From Ciborinia camelliae (Eukaryota; Ascomycota; Leotiomycetes; Helotiales; Sclerotiniaceae), in assembly GCA_025890175.1 (NCBI GenBank), contig JANPYM010000002.1, forward strand, positions 1,227,976 to 1,291,975: a DNA stretch of 64,000 nucleotides. Direction: 5' to 3'. This document shows positions 38,399 to 49,031 of this stretch, piece by piece. The number at the start of each line of letters is the position of its first letter. Within the stretch, counting starts at the first letter, position 1. Under the pieces are notes generated by a model. The model saw nothing but the letters and a program-made list of their open reading frames with translations. It ran no database searches and was not told where the DNA came from. The translations under genes and the position numbers were made by a program.

Positions 38399-39204
38399 TC
38401 AAACCCCATTCCCGTTATGTTGCTCCCCGTTCTTCACCCACTTCCCCTCCTTCCCTTCCACATACTCCACCAGCGCCTCAATTGTACAAACCCTCAATCC
38501 CCACTTCTTTCCAAAAGCCAAACACCCATCTCTCCTCAACATGCCCGGCTCCTTTCTAATGGCCTCGCCGACGACTTCCTCTCCATCCTCTACTATCTCA
38601 CATATAACTCCCACAGGTGGTTTGCCAGCTAACCTACAAAACTCCACGGCGGCCTCCGTATGTCCCGGTCGTTCCCGCACTCCTCCCTCTCTCGCACGCA
38701 ATGGGAATACATGGCCCGGTCTCCTCAGACTCTCCGGGCCGGCTTTCGCATCTGCGAGCGTACGACAGGTAAGAGAGCGATCGTGCGCGCTTATGCCGGT
38801 GCTTGTCGAGGGATGGTTGGCGTCAATGCTAATAGTATAGGCGGTACGGTTGGGGTCTTCGTTGGAGTCGACCATTTGCGGGAGAGCAAATTGCGTGGTG
38901 AGGGAGGGGGGAATAGGGGTGCAGATTAGACCTGAGGTGTGGCGCACCATGAAGGCCATTTTTTCGGGCGTCATATCGCTGGCGGCTATTATTAGGTCAC
39001 CTTCGTTTTCGCGCGAGGCGGAGTCGAGGACTACTATGAAATCGCCATTTTCTAGAGGGAAAGGGGATTAGTTAGGCTGCGGTATAGGGGGATGAAGATG
39101 CGAATGAGGGGCCGGAGCTGGGCGGATGTGAGGGGGTGCTTACCGAAGGCGGCAATTGTATCTTCGATTGTGTCGAACTCGTGGGAAACATCTGAGGAAG
39201 GCAT
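38399..39204 (-). CDS. RIB3: 3,4-dihydroxy-2-butanone 4-phosphate synthase (RIB3)
   Basis: Converts ribulose 5-phosphate to 3,4-dihydroxy-2-butanone 4-phosphate plus formate, supplying the four-carbon unit of riboflavin; Mg2+-dependent, probably cytosolic. Two exons, 39204-39144 and 39051-38399 (intron 92 bases), 237 aa. The short first exon encodes MPSSDVSHEFDTIEDTIAAF, and the junction makes GAA (Glu). Signature motifs: SRENEGDLIIAA (metal/substrate acidic loop), TGISAHDRSLTCRTL, RRPGHVFPLRAREGGVRERP and GHTEAAVEFCRLAG. It is a stand-alone RibB-type enzyme with no GTP cyclohydrolase II fusion, as usual in fungi. It is divergent from COQ3, with 843 bases between start codons. Confidence 0.96.
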
Positions 39205-40047
39205 TTTGAATGACTGCGGGGAATGTTGTTGGTGTGAAAGTGAGATTTGAGAGAGAGAGAGAGAGAGGATAGATAGGATGAATATATAAAAGTGCCCCGC
39301 TTTGGAACGATAGTGGAGTGATGTCGTGAGATGTCTAAAGGTACCTAAGGTTAGGTATAGTAATGATTAATGATTCACCAATTGATGTCTCTTTTTTCAA
39401 AGGAAAAAAATAGCCAAGTAAGCAAGCAACAGTAAAGAGGAAAAAAAGACAATATCTCAAGAATACTGTTAATACAAGATATCTTTATAATATATTCAAT
39501 TGAAAAAGGACACGAATCTACAGTACGGAGTAAAGATGGATAGATGACTAGATGACTAGATGGCTGAAAACCAAATGTGCCCACTGCCCTGAGTTCATTA
39601 TCCTGATTCTCCGAAAATTGCTAAGGCGGATTTGATGGAAACTTGAAAGCTAATAAGCTGGAGATCTTCGGCATGGGAAAACTAGGGGACTTTGGTAAGG
39701 TGCAGGGGTGCAGGGGTATGCGGAGTACAGAAAATGCAAAAATGCATAGAGGGGCTGACCGAGGCTGACAAAGGTCAATTAATTTTCATGTCAGCAAATA
39801 TTCTTAAGTATAACAAATCAAAGTCGAAAGTTAATAAAGTCATACCTAGCATATAACCCTTGGAATTACTGAGCAATCGAGCCTCGACGAATCTATTTCC
39901 TGGACCTGATTACCTATCTACCTCTACCTACCTAGTTGTCTAGGCAGCTACATGTTGATCCAATTGGTAAAGAAAGAAGAAAGTTAGCCTTGTCAAGCAG
40001 GATCATACATACTACAGTACATACATACACACAAACATCAAAACACC
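39205..40047. promoter_or_regulatory. Shared divergent promoter region RIB3 / COQ3
   Basis: Both flanking start codons face outward. Next to RIB3 lies a (GA)n tract at about 39249-39268; next to COQ3 there are TACCTA motifs (39910-39935) and a CATACA-rich leader. No coding frame of interest. Confidence 0.5.
39249..39268. repeat. (GA)n microsatellite
   Basis: About ten GA units just upstream of RIB3; pyrimidine-rich on its sense strand, like fungal core promoters. Confidence 0.9.
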
Positions 40048-40929
40048 ATGTCCCTCACAATCTCCACGCCACTACGTCCGACATCCCTCCGAAATATCAA
40101 CCTACTTCTCCGAACCGCTCCTCGATATATCCAGAACCAATTCCGATGCCAATCAACATCATCCAACTCCAATTCGTCGGTTAATCCCAATGAAGTCTCG
40201 CATTTCAATGCTTTGGCTTCAACATGGTGGGATCCGCATGGTTCTTCTAGATTATTACATTTGATGAATCCGCTGCGTCATGATTTTATACGTACATGTC
40301 ATTCCTCACAGCCCATACCACCTGCAACATCGGGGCTGAAATACTTGGATGTCGGGTGTGGGGGCGGGATCTTCGCAGAGAGTGCGGCGAGGTTGGGGAG
40401 CACGGGGAGTGTAACGGCTATTGATCCTTCGCCTGTGGTATTGGATGTTGCCAAGGGTCACGCGAGGAAAGATCCGGGGTTGGCGGGGAAATTGAAGTAT
40501 TTGAATACTTCGATTGAGGGGTTACCGATACCGAAAACGAAAGAGGAACAATATGATGTGTTGTCGTTATTCGAGGTTATTGAACATATTACATATCCGT
40601 CGTCGTTTCTGGATAAATGCACGCCGTTTGTGAAGCCGGGAGGATGGATCATCATGAGCACGATGGCGAGGACGTGGACGAGTTGGTTGACGACGAAGGT
40701 CGTGGCGGAGGATATAATCGGGATTGTACCGAGGGGAACACATGATTGGGATCAGTATATTAATGAAGAGGAATTGAGAGGGCATTTTTTGAGGGAGAGA
40801 GGTTGGAATAGTCCGATTGTTAGGGGGGTGGTTTATGTACCCGGGTTGGGTTGGAAGGTGGTGCCTGGGAGTGAGAAGGTGGGAAATTATTTCTTCGGAA
40901 TTAGGAGGGATGAGGTTACTCAAGTGTAA
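40048..40929 (+). CDS. COQ3: Ubiquinone biosynthesis O-methyltransferase (COQ3), mitochondrial
   Basis: SAM-dependent methyltransferase carrying out both O-methylations of coenzyme Q synthesis on the matrix side of the inner mitochondrial membrane, in the CoQ synthome. Single exon, 293 aa. The first ~45 residues are rich in Arg/Ser/Thr and lack acids (APRYIQNQFRCQS), as expected of a mitochondrial presequence. UbiG/Coq3 marks: EVSHFNALASTWWDPHG, then PLRHDFI; SAM motif I LDVGCGGGIFAESAARLG (from about residue 100); FEVIEHI (motif II region); KPGGWIIMSTMART (motif III). The C-terminal half of the coding sequence is distinctly richer in G than the first half, but the frame is unbroken. Confidence 0.95.
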   Translation: MSLTISTPLRPTSLRNINLLLRTAPRYIQNQFRCQSTSSNSNSSVNPNEVSHFNALASTWWDPHGSSRLLHLMNPLRHDFIRTCHSSQPIPPATSGLKYLDVGCGGGIFAESAARLGSTGSVTAIDPSPVVLDVAKGHARKDPGLAGKLKYLNTSIEGLPIPKTKEEQYDVLSLFEVIEHITYPSSFLDKCTPFVKPGGWIIMSTMARTWTSWLTTKVVAEDIIGIVPRGTHDWDQYINEEELRGHFLRERGWNSPIVRGVVYVPGLGWKVVPGSEKVGNYFFGIRRDEVTQV

Positions 40930-41816
40930 TTTTGTGGTTAGAGTAATGAATGGTTTGTGGGTCATGATATCACGGATGTAGATTGTCCTTTGGGCAACAT
41001 GGTGGAAGCAAATGGATAATTGATTGGTCTGTGTTAGTTCCGCTCCATTGATCTCTAGCGATCAGGAAGTGTTCTTCGCGGAGCACTTCAACATTTAAAT
41101 TAACAACCCCAACTTCTTTTAGAAGTTTAGGCTTCGCATCTGGGCTCACGCTTCGATTGAAACCTTAAGCTAGGTAGGTAGCTATTGGTACCTGGTCGGT
41201 TCGCCAATAACTACCGATGAGCTTATTTCAAAAACTCTATATACAATCCAAGTATAAGCAATCATAGAGAGAATCTACTCCGCCGAATGTACAAAATACA
41301 AAGTGTAACCGTGAGGACGCAGCAACAGTAATGGTTTTAGACAATGCTTCTCGCAACACTTTTGTATTGTAAATGAGCCATACTGAGTAATCATCGCACA
41401 ATTCAATGCATTTTAGTAAAAAGTCTCACAGATATCTGCAAATAATACGCGCACGGCATATAAGAAGACGGTTACTGTGACATCACTCGATAATGTACTT
41501 GCATAGTTGGAAGCATAGGCAGTACGGGCATCCGTTTCTTTTTACCATGTGTACAGTACATCTTGTAGTATGATCCAAAAGTCCAAGTCCATGCGCTCCA
41601 GTCACCATGCATCCTTCAATGAATTTTTTCGTAGTTTATTCATCATTATCTACCTAGTGTATACAACATCGAATGACAACTAGATATATAGTATAGACTT
41701 TCTATCAATTTTGTTATACATCTACTAACAAGTTTATAATTGTTTATTTGGCATATATATGCTAGCTTAAAGTATACTAGACTTTATAGTACTACTGAGT
41801 AGCCTATACAACTAAG

Positions 41817-42353
41817 CGAAAATCAATACATCTTAAAGCGTGTAACAAAATTAATAAAAACCTTTGCTAATGGATTTTCATCTGAAGTACTTTGAACGAA
41901 CTCTACTGATAAGTAAAATGGTAAATGAATAAGGGTTTCTATTAATTTTATTTGGAGTTGAGTAGAAGCCAGACTAGCTACTATATACTAGCTTAATATA
42001 TAATAGCTAGGTATTCTGGCTTCTACTCAAATTCAAAGTGGCCTAGATCCTCTTAATTGAAAAGCAATACACTTTATTAAACGTGAAACAAAAGTAACTA
42101 AAAAGGTTGATGTGTTGTTATCTCAAGTTTTTAAAGTGAATTAAATCACTACTCGAAAATCAATACACTGAGGATGTTCAACAAACGTACCTAATGAAAG
42201 GTTAATGAATTATGATCTGAAGTTTTTGAGATGAACTTCACTATGATACTAATCGAGAAGCAATACATTGCAGACGTGCAACAAAACGGATGAAAGCCTA
42301 GTGTGTAGTGTGATCATCTGAAGTCCTAGGGATAATATTTAAGAGTATCATGC
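41817..42353. repeat. Degenerate ~100-base tandem repeat, four units
   Basis: Units start at about 41817, 42058, 42154 and 42254. Each opens with (C/T)GAAAA(T/G)CAATACA and carries TCT(G/C)AAGT 58-60 bases after its AA(T/G)CAATAC box (boxes at 41821, 42062, 42158, 42258; second motif at 41881, 42121, 42216, 42317). An AACAAAA-like block lies between. The last three units are spaced 96 and 100 bases; between the first and second lies an insertion of about 140 bases that includes the palindrome. Many differences are transitions, as in repeat-induced point mutation, but not all. Confidence 0.7.
41951..42040. repeat. 90-base palindrome, MITE-like
   Basis: The left arm begins TTTGGAGTTGAGTAGAAGCC and continues AGACTAGCTACTATATA. 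The right arm is its near-exact reverse complement, ending GGCTTCTACTC then AAATTCAAA, with only a few bases of loop around 41990-41996. Arm mismatches are nearly all C/T or G/A. It sits between the first and second units of the ~100-base repeat. Confidence 0.75.
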
Positions 42354-43485
42354 TTAGGCCCCTGACTAGTGAATGCCATGTAGCTAGTCCCGTGATCGTC
42401 ATCTATATTAGATGGTGATCTTCTGAAGAGGATCCTTTCCTCTTCAGCATAGTTCTTTTTATCAGATTTCATATCTACGTTTCGACCTACATGATTCAAT
42501 GTGACGCGTGTGACAAAGAGGTTGATTTATATAGCGATTAGAGAATGCAGGATGGATTGTGGAACATGGACTGAAGCTTTCCATTTATTATTGTGGGAGA
42601 TATGATGACTTTTGCGTTGCACTTTCTGCGTCGTCCCATACTGTCTGCGTTCAATAGTTCTCTTATCTAACGATCATTAGATTGAATTTTGAAGTTGACA
42701 GAACCATTATTGAAAAATAGTTGGATTTCGTCTGCGACATTTAACTTTCCAGTTTTTTGCGGCACACTCTAAAGCTAGAGCATGAACAATTAGGAGCAAA
42801 GTTGGACATTCTCACTAGTAGCACCAGCAATAAAGTCCCGTGGAACTACCTAGACAATGTTACAGGGCTGTGATATTCCATTAAGATTCAATGACTTCGC
42901 ACCGGCCAGGATTCCACATGGTACTAGTTTTAAAAGCTCTAAAAAGGTTCTAGCTATGATGACTTCGGGAAACGATAAACTTGAGATACTAATTCTCAAA
43001 GTTTGCTAATACATTTTAAATACGAAACTCATCTCCTCAAATAGAAGTCCTTGTCACTAAAAAAATACAGAGATGGCCATTGCATCTAAGTAAAGCTCGT
43101 CATCCATCATTGATTTCCTACAGTTGAGAAATCAGGAGGTTAAACATTCATTTGAGTACTAAATTGACTTGATGGGATCTGAATGCACTGGCATTCATGA
43201 AAGAAATTGTGTCTGTTGTCAAGATATTCGAGTATCTCCAGATAATGGGATGAGAAGGGAACCTCACCTGCCCAGGTGCCCGGCTGCGTCAAATATAGTT
43301 AAAGCCTCAGGCATTAACACCTTAACCTCCCCGGGCTCAACCTCTTAAATCTGATCGCCAGTGCACGGCCCAGCCTCGCGCAAAATAATTCCCAAACGCG
43401 ACACCCCATCGCAATCAATCAATCAATCCATCAATCTTTTCCCCTCTTTCCATTCACGAAATCACAACCACAACCCATCAACACA

Positions 43486-44721
43486 ATGCCATCACGCACA
43501 CCATCACCCGCTCCTCGCGGTCGCTCCCGCATACGCTCTCGTTCACGATCCCCATATTCCAGCGCATCACGCTATTCCCGTTCGCGCACCCGTTCTCCGC
43601 GCCGTTCAATTTCTCCTCGTTCTAGATCGAGATCTGTAGGTAGAAGTAGGAGTCGAAGTAGAGGAAGTGCTACTGGTATTAGGAGAAATGGAGGTTCGAG
43701 ATATATGAGTGAGAGTCGGGGGAGGAGTTTAAGCCCTAGGGGACGCAGTAGGAGTCAAAGTAGAAGCCGGGAGAGGGATGACAGTGTTGGGGCTGGTGCG
43801 AGGAGTACTAAGGTTTGTCTATTCGCTCTTGATTTTTTTCTTCTTCTCTCGACCAGGAAAATGTCCATCGAGAATGGAACTCTTGATAGTCGAGTTTTGA
43901 TATGAGAATATTAATCATTTATTCGGTTTACAGGTCGTGATCGAAAAACTCACCAAAAATGTTACTGAAGATCATCTTCGTGAGATATTCGGTAGTTATG
44001 GACAAATCAAAGATTTGGATGTGCCCATGAACAGAAGTTGTAAGCTTCTTCCCCATTTTTATACTCTACTCTCCCCAATTGTAATAAATATATCAGCTAA
44101 CGTTCTACATAAGTTAACACCAACCGTGGTACCGCCTACATTCTCTACGTTTCTGCATCTTCTGCCGAATCCGCTATAGCCCATATGCATGAATCGCAAC
44201 TTGACGGCGCCATTATAAATGTATCAATCGTCTTACCCCGCCGCAAGTTTAGCCCACAACCACCTATGGCTCGTCGCGGAGTAAATATTGACCCAAGAAT
44301 TCCACTTGGTAGCGGTAGGAGTTCTCGCGGCGGTTTTGATTCAAGAGTCGGTGGAATGGGAGGCGGAGGTGGGAGAATGATGGACAGGGAAAGAGATAGA
44401 GGTGGTGATACTTATAGACCTGGCGAGAGAGACCGGGATAGATCGAGAAGCCCTCGGAGACATAGGACGAGAAGTCGGAGTTTGAGTAGTCGGTCACGTT
44501 CGAGATCGCTAAGAAGAGATAGGGGAAGAGATCGGAGAGACGGCTTTGGAGGTCGCGGAGGCAGAGGTGGAAGGGATAGGGATAGGGATGGAAGTAGAGA
44601 CGGGAGAAGAAGGAGAAGTCCTAGTTATAGTAGCTATAGTAGCTATGATGATAGGAGTCGAAGTAGGAGTAGGAGCCGGGGCCGAGGTGGAGGGGGTGGT
44701 GGCGGAAGGGGAAGACGTTAA
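43486..44721 (+). CDS. RNPS1-like SR protein with one RRM
   Basis: Nuclear RNA-binding protein, likely in splicing and exon-junction functions as for RNPS1/SR45. Three exons: 43486-43812, 43934-44039 and 44114-44721; 346 aa in frame. N-terminal RS domain (many SRSRS/RSRSP repeats, residues 1-109); a single RRM over about 110-190 with VVIEKLTKNVTEDHLREIF (RNP2 side), YGQIKDLDVPMNRS and NTNRGTAYILYVSAS (RNP1) plus LDGAIINVSIVLPRR; then a second Arg/Gly/Ser/Asp-rich region ending in Gly/Arg repeats. The RRM flanked by two RS regions is the RNPS1 layout. The RNP1 position usually held by Tyr is Thr (RGTAY). Minus-strand frames at 44264-44766 are shadows of the RS repeats. Confidence 0.9.
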
Positions 44722-45452
44722 GATTGAGATTGAGACGAAGATGAAGATGAAATCAATTTGCGGCAATTGGGAGTTTAAGCAACGAGATAACCAGATTTTT
44801 AAGGACTGATCGGGAGCAAAAAATGTATGAGATATCCTTCATTCTTTCACCTGCGAGGTGTGTGTAATATTATAGTATAGGTGTGTAGCGAAGGAGTTTG
44901 GGATTTCGAAATCAAAAATGCGTGAGCTAGCAGAGCGAACCAACATTAATAATAAAATTATTCAATTAACCTAGAGTACAACGAGTGTCAGTACTCTTGC
45001 TTATGTCTGCGGTGTCATTCAAGACCGTGTGTTCAAAAGTACTAGGTTAAAAACGTTCCAATATATGATTTCCTGCCCATCGGCAGAGATTCATTCCTCA
45101 TTGTTTGCCTCATTCAAGAAGAAGCTTAGTGTCTAGACCTTCAAAACTCGTCCATGTCAACCAATGATTGATGAATGCCAGGAACTAGCGCGGAACTCTT
45201 CTCTTCACTGCGGGATCTAAAATCTGTGACTCCGCGAGGAGATGAGTCAATTTCTCCCTAGTGGTAGTGAGGGTAGATCGAGTAATATCAATTGATATCC
45301 TAGAACGGAAAGCATCTCCTGTCCCACGATCTCCCTTCAATACTCTTGCTTCTATCGACACATTTTGACATTTTAAGATTTACCGCCATTATTTTTTCAA
45401 TATTCAAACATCCAACTATCTGCACCTGCAGTATCATTCAGAAATTGACATC
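44722..45452. other. Intergenic region
   Basis: 3' flank of the SR-protein gene and promoter of the first 2EXR-like gene; no other feature seen. Confidence 0.6.
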
Positions 45453-46397
45453 ATGGCGGACCAAGACCCAATGATCATAGAACAATCCGCTACCCAACTG
45501 ACGACGAGAGACGCCGCAAGTAACGTCGCCAAATCTCCCACTGAGAATAATAAGACGCATGCGCATATGTCTTTACCTTTCGAGATCTTGCTATCGATTC
45601 TCGAACGGGCTATTCTATCAGAGTCACGGACGCTTCGTCTTATATCCGGAAATTGCAAAGACAATCCGTATTTCCCCAGCCCCATGACCGTAACTGACAG
45701 CCCTGCTCCCTTTCGCCTCTGTCGGGAATTGAGGAAGAGATTATTGGCATCAAAAATATTGAAACCTAATACCCTCGATTTTGGAACATTGGAGTTTCAA
45801 CCCAGCGTGCTTCCATCCGAGTGGTTCAGAGTTCGGCTCGTCGGTAATCCGCAGCCAAGATTCTACTTCAATCCTAATATCGATACCTTGCGCCTCGACC
45901 CGCAACTCTACACCTCGATATTTTCTGCAGCGGTCCTTTCCCCCTTCAGTACTCTTGTATGCCCCTATCCAGCCATGCTCCGGAATGTCAAACGTCTGGT
46001 CCTTTGCTCTACTTCATGCGATTCAGCAGAATCTCTATTGGAGATTCACAAGAACTTTCCAAGCCTAGAACACCATACCGTTCGGTTCGAAGCCCATGGG
46101 CATCAAGAATACAAAGATCTACCTATACGTTTATGCGCTTTAATATTCAAGTATCATATGAGCACGAGTGCTCACTTTGTTTTGCTGGGGGAACAGAATG
46201 TCGATGGAATGCCTACTCAAGCAATCGAACTCTACTATGCCAAAAGTGTCGACCGATGGCAGATAGACTTAATCGTGCACCTAGAAAAGGTATTTGTCGA
46301 GGCTAGTAATCAATACTCAACTAATCAACCACATCAACTTAATAATATCATTAACAAAACATTACGATTCTTTTGTCTTCCACAAATCAAGATCTAA
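45453..46397 (+). CDS. 2EXR-like domain protein, copy 1
   Basis: Single exon, 314 aa. It matches the fungal 2EXR-type plan: LPFEILLSILERAILSESRT near residue 45 (F-box-like helix followed by a strand), FRLCRELRKRLL, then FYFNPNIDTLRLDPQLY. Function of the family is unknown. It resembles its downstream neighbour at 46971 over these blocks, so the two are probably an old tandem duplication. The C-terminus ends in a short Asn/Ile/Lys-rich tail. No signal peptide or membrane segment. Confidence 0.75.
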   Translation: MADQDPMIIEQSATQLTTRDAASNVAKSPTENNKTHAHMSLPFEILLSILERAILSESRTLRLISGNCKDNPYFPSPMTVTDSPAPFRLCRELRKRLLASKILKPNTLDFGTLEFQPSVLPSEWFRVRLVGNPQPRFYFNPNIDTLRLDPQLYTSIFSAAVLSPFSTLVCPYPAMLRNVKRLVLCSTSCDSAESLLEIHKNFPSLEHHTVRFEAHGHQEYKDLPIRLCALIFKYHMSTSAHFVLLGEQNVDGMPTQAIELYYAKSVDRWQIDLIVHLEKVFVEASNQYSTNQPHQLNNIINKTLRFFCLPQIKI

Positions 46398-46970
46398 TTA
46401 TTCTTTTAAAATACAAATATAAATTATGATCATCCCCTAATCTAGCTATACGTTTTCATATATTGAAGATCGTCAGAATTCGAAATTCGAAAATATTATA
46501 AAGTTGGTGTGGTGTACAAGCCAAGTATCGATATGAAGCCCCAGAAATTCCCCATTCCTAGGTGTATGGTTACGCATGGAAACGTGATGAAGGAACGCTA
46601 TATCGGATAAACCTGAGGAGCCTTCGGATTTGAAGTTCAAGTGTGTATATTGAATTGTGGAGCTAGATACCTAAACCCGAGAGACGACTCGGTTGTCTAA
46701 TATGATTTCTGGCTTTCAGAAGCCTTGTTTCGTGTTGTGGGGAGTGGGCCTTTTCAACAAGAATCATTCTTCTAGCTTTATCGAATGTCCAAGATGTTGT
46801 GGTGAATGAGTAAGTTCGCATTGTTCACTCATAGTTGGAATGTATATTTATATATATATTCTCTTATTCACATTTAATGCACGTTCGACATCATCGACAA
46901 GGTACACAAGTTCCCATATCCTCTTCTACGCATCCCAAATTTAAACTCTCATATTCTACCTGCTATTCGA
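46398..46970. other. Intergenic region between the 2EXR-like pair
   Basis: Short, AT-rich, with a TATATA run near 46850; promoter of the second copy. No other feature seen. Confidence 0.6.
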
Positions 46971-47870
46971 ATGCTCCATCATGGTAAACAAGCTCTGTCC
47001 ACTATCCGTCATTTATCAACCGAATCTATACATTTTCAGCATCTACGTCTTAAGCCATTCGTTCAAGCTCAGGGCGTCATCCAGTCTTCAACCATGGCTT
47101 CGACATTCACCTGTTTTTCCCGACTTCCAGTAGAGCTTCAACTCCATATATTGGAGCTCAATATAATTGTGTCTGAGCCCAGAACGCTCCATCTGAGTTT
47201 ACAAGAGGATTCCAGATTGGGTGCCGGCTTGAGGAAGCACGGTATCAATGAACTTTCAGGAGCGCCTATTTTCTTGAATCGCCGCCCGGTTCCAGCAGCT
47301 CTGCAGGTCTGTCAAAAGTTCCGAACTAAGCTATTTGTCGATTCGCACAAGCTCTTTTTCAAAGCCACTGGAGTTGTAGCTTCCCCCGAAGATCTGAAAT
47401 TCAAGGGCGTAGAAGAAAATTGGGTGACGAGCTTCTACTTCGATTACAAGTTTGATACTCTGCGATTCGACCCCGAGCTTTGGGAGGGAAAAACTTTCCG
47501 GATGCAGATGGTGAAAGATACCATCAGCGGGGACCATGGGTTTCACAAGTTCACTCGCTCGATGCAAGCCGACGCATTTACCGAATTCAAAACATTAGAT
47601 CTCTGCACTTGGTACGACGATGAATCCCGCATTTTGGGAAAAACCGTCATCTCCGTAAATAAAAAGTGGTTCCTCGAATCTCCAAACAAGGTCCATCTCA
47701 CCGACCCCGAGAAGCGCGAGGGGGGACAAACCATGGTTACATTTGAACAGGTAAAATGGGATGTTATGTTCAAAGCGAGGGATTACCGGCTGTCCGGCTG
47801 GAGGCATACGATGTGGAACTATGAACTTATGGTGGTTGAGGGCCGGAAGTTGCAGATTGAACTCCCCTAG
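46971..47870 (+). CDS. 2EXR-like domain protein, copy 2
   Basis: Single exon, 299 aa from the first ATG. An in-frame ATG at 47094 (MASTFTCFSRLPVELQLHIL) starts right at the domain and is the more typical start; the 41 residues before it are basic and could be untranslated or a presequence. Domain features: FSRLPVELQLHILEL, SEPRTLHLS, PAALQVCQKFRTKLF and FYFDYKFDTLRFDPELW, parallel to copy 1. Role unknown. Confidence 0.75.
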   Translation: MLHHGKQALSTIRHLSTESIHFQHLRLKPFVQAQGVIQSSTMASTFTCFSRLPVELQLHILELNIIVSEPRTLHLSLQEDSRLGAGLRKHGINELSGAPIFLNRRPVPAALQVCQKFRTKLFVDSHKLFFKATGVVASPEDLKFKGVEENWVTSFYFDYKFDTLRFDPELWEGKTFRMQMVKDTISGDHGFHKFTRSMQADAFTEFKTLDLCTWYDDESRILGKTVISVNKKWFLESPNKVHLTDPEKREGGQTMVTFEQVKWDVMFKARDYRLSGWRHTMWNYELMVVEGRKLQIELP

Positions 47871-49031
47871 CCTGCGGCTAACACGAATCTCACAAATATC
47901 GGCCTGACAAATACGCATCTCGCGAGGCGGTCAAGACCGCTTTGGACTGGTTGATGAGGTTTTCGTGAGGAAGGAATGTTGTGGTATACTCGTACGAGCC
48001 TCTGAAGCACTTTTCAATGTCTGAGCATAGACCCTAGATTGGAGTTACGACGGGAATTATATTACAACTTCCTGTATGGAGAAGGAGGGGGGGGGTGGGT
48101 AGAACTCGTTGCTTTTCAATCTTGTACAATGTAATGAATATGAGATTTAGATTAGTAATATAGAAAGGTTTAGGACTACTTTTTGCAACATCCTCTTCAC
48201 TGGAAACACTAAATCATCCATATCCCAAGATCCACAAACTAGACCTGTACGGTGTATCGAACCAATAGGCAAACACCCCGATCTAGAAAATACATCCAAA
48301 TCCCTCGCAACCACTTTCTATACTTAATATAGATACACTGTAAATTTACTTAATATTGAAAGATGAAATATATATCAATACCACACACATGTCTTTCCTT
48401 CACTTATTTACTACTTAGGGATAGATTATTAGTAAAAATAATAACACATACTAATATCTACCCCTTATTTAAGAAATTCCCTTACACTTGAAATGCCAGC
48501 CGATCATGTTGCCAAGTCGTCTTACACGACGTATGTTTTGGGGAGTCTTTGATTTTGATTTTGATTGCCTGGATCTGAGAAATATTGTATGATGGCGAGG
48601 GGGGCGATGTATGTATATATATATAATGGTATCGTGATTGCATTTGCAATTCATATGAAGAAAGTACATGAACTAAGATTCTCCTGGTGGAGTTGATCTA
48701 TAGATAATTTCGCTTTTTTCGAGACTGCGACGTGTAGGAAATTGAGAGGACAAGATTTGGCGACAGAAAAGATACAGATGGGATGAGATGAGATAATACT
48801 TTTGCATCTTTTCAAACGGTAGGAAGGAAGTTGAATGGTCAATACACACTAGGTATGTTCTTTTGCCAGACTTCTGGGATATAATATCACTGCTCTTCTC
48901 AACTCACATTATGCAAATTATTCAGGCCAATAAACAAATGACTTTCGCTACTTAAATCCTAACCTTAATTACCTAGGTACCTACCCGTATCCAATGCTAA
49001 TTCATCAAGCTCATCATGGACATTCTAGCCC
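47871..49031. other. Convergent intergenic region
   Basis: 3' flanks of the second 2EXR-like gene and FBP1; AT-rich at 48300-48460. Short minus-strand frames (48469-48842) are not supported as genes. Confidence 0.55.

Larger units (their letters stand above)
40930..43485. other. AT-rich intergenic region with decayed repeats
   Basis: No gene. The AT-rich core 41640-42360 holds four diverged copies of a ~100-base unit and a 90-base palindrome (separate entries). A 10-base perfect inverted repeat (CTGAAGAGGA / TCCTCTTCAG, 5-base loop) is at 42423-42447. The last 150 bases are the leader of the SR-protein gene. Confidence 0.6.

Noticed and set aside
44264..44809. Antisense and shifted frames in the SR-protein gene
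   Set aside because: Pure reflections of the RS/RD repeats (SISIPIP-type and GVGAGAEV-type composition).
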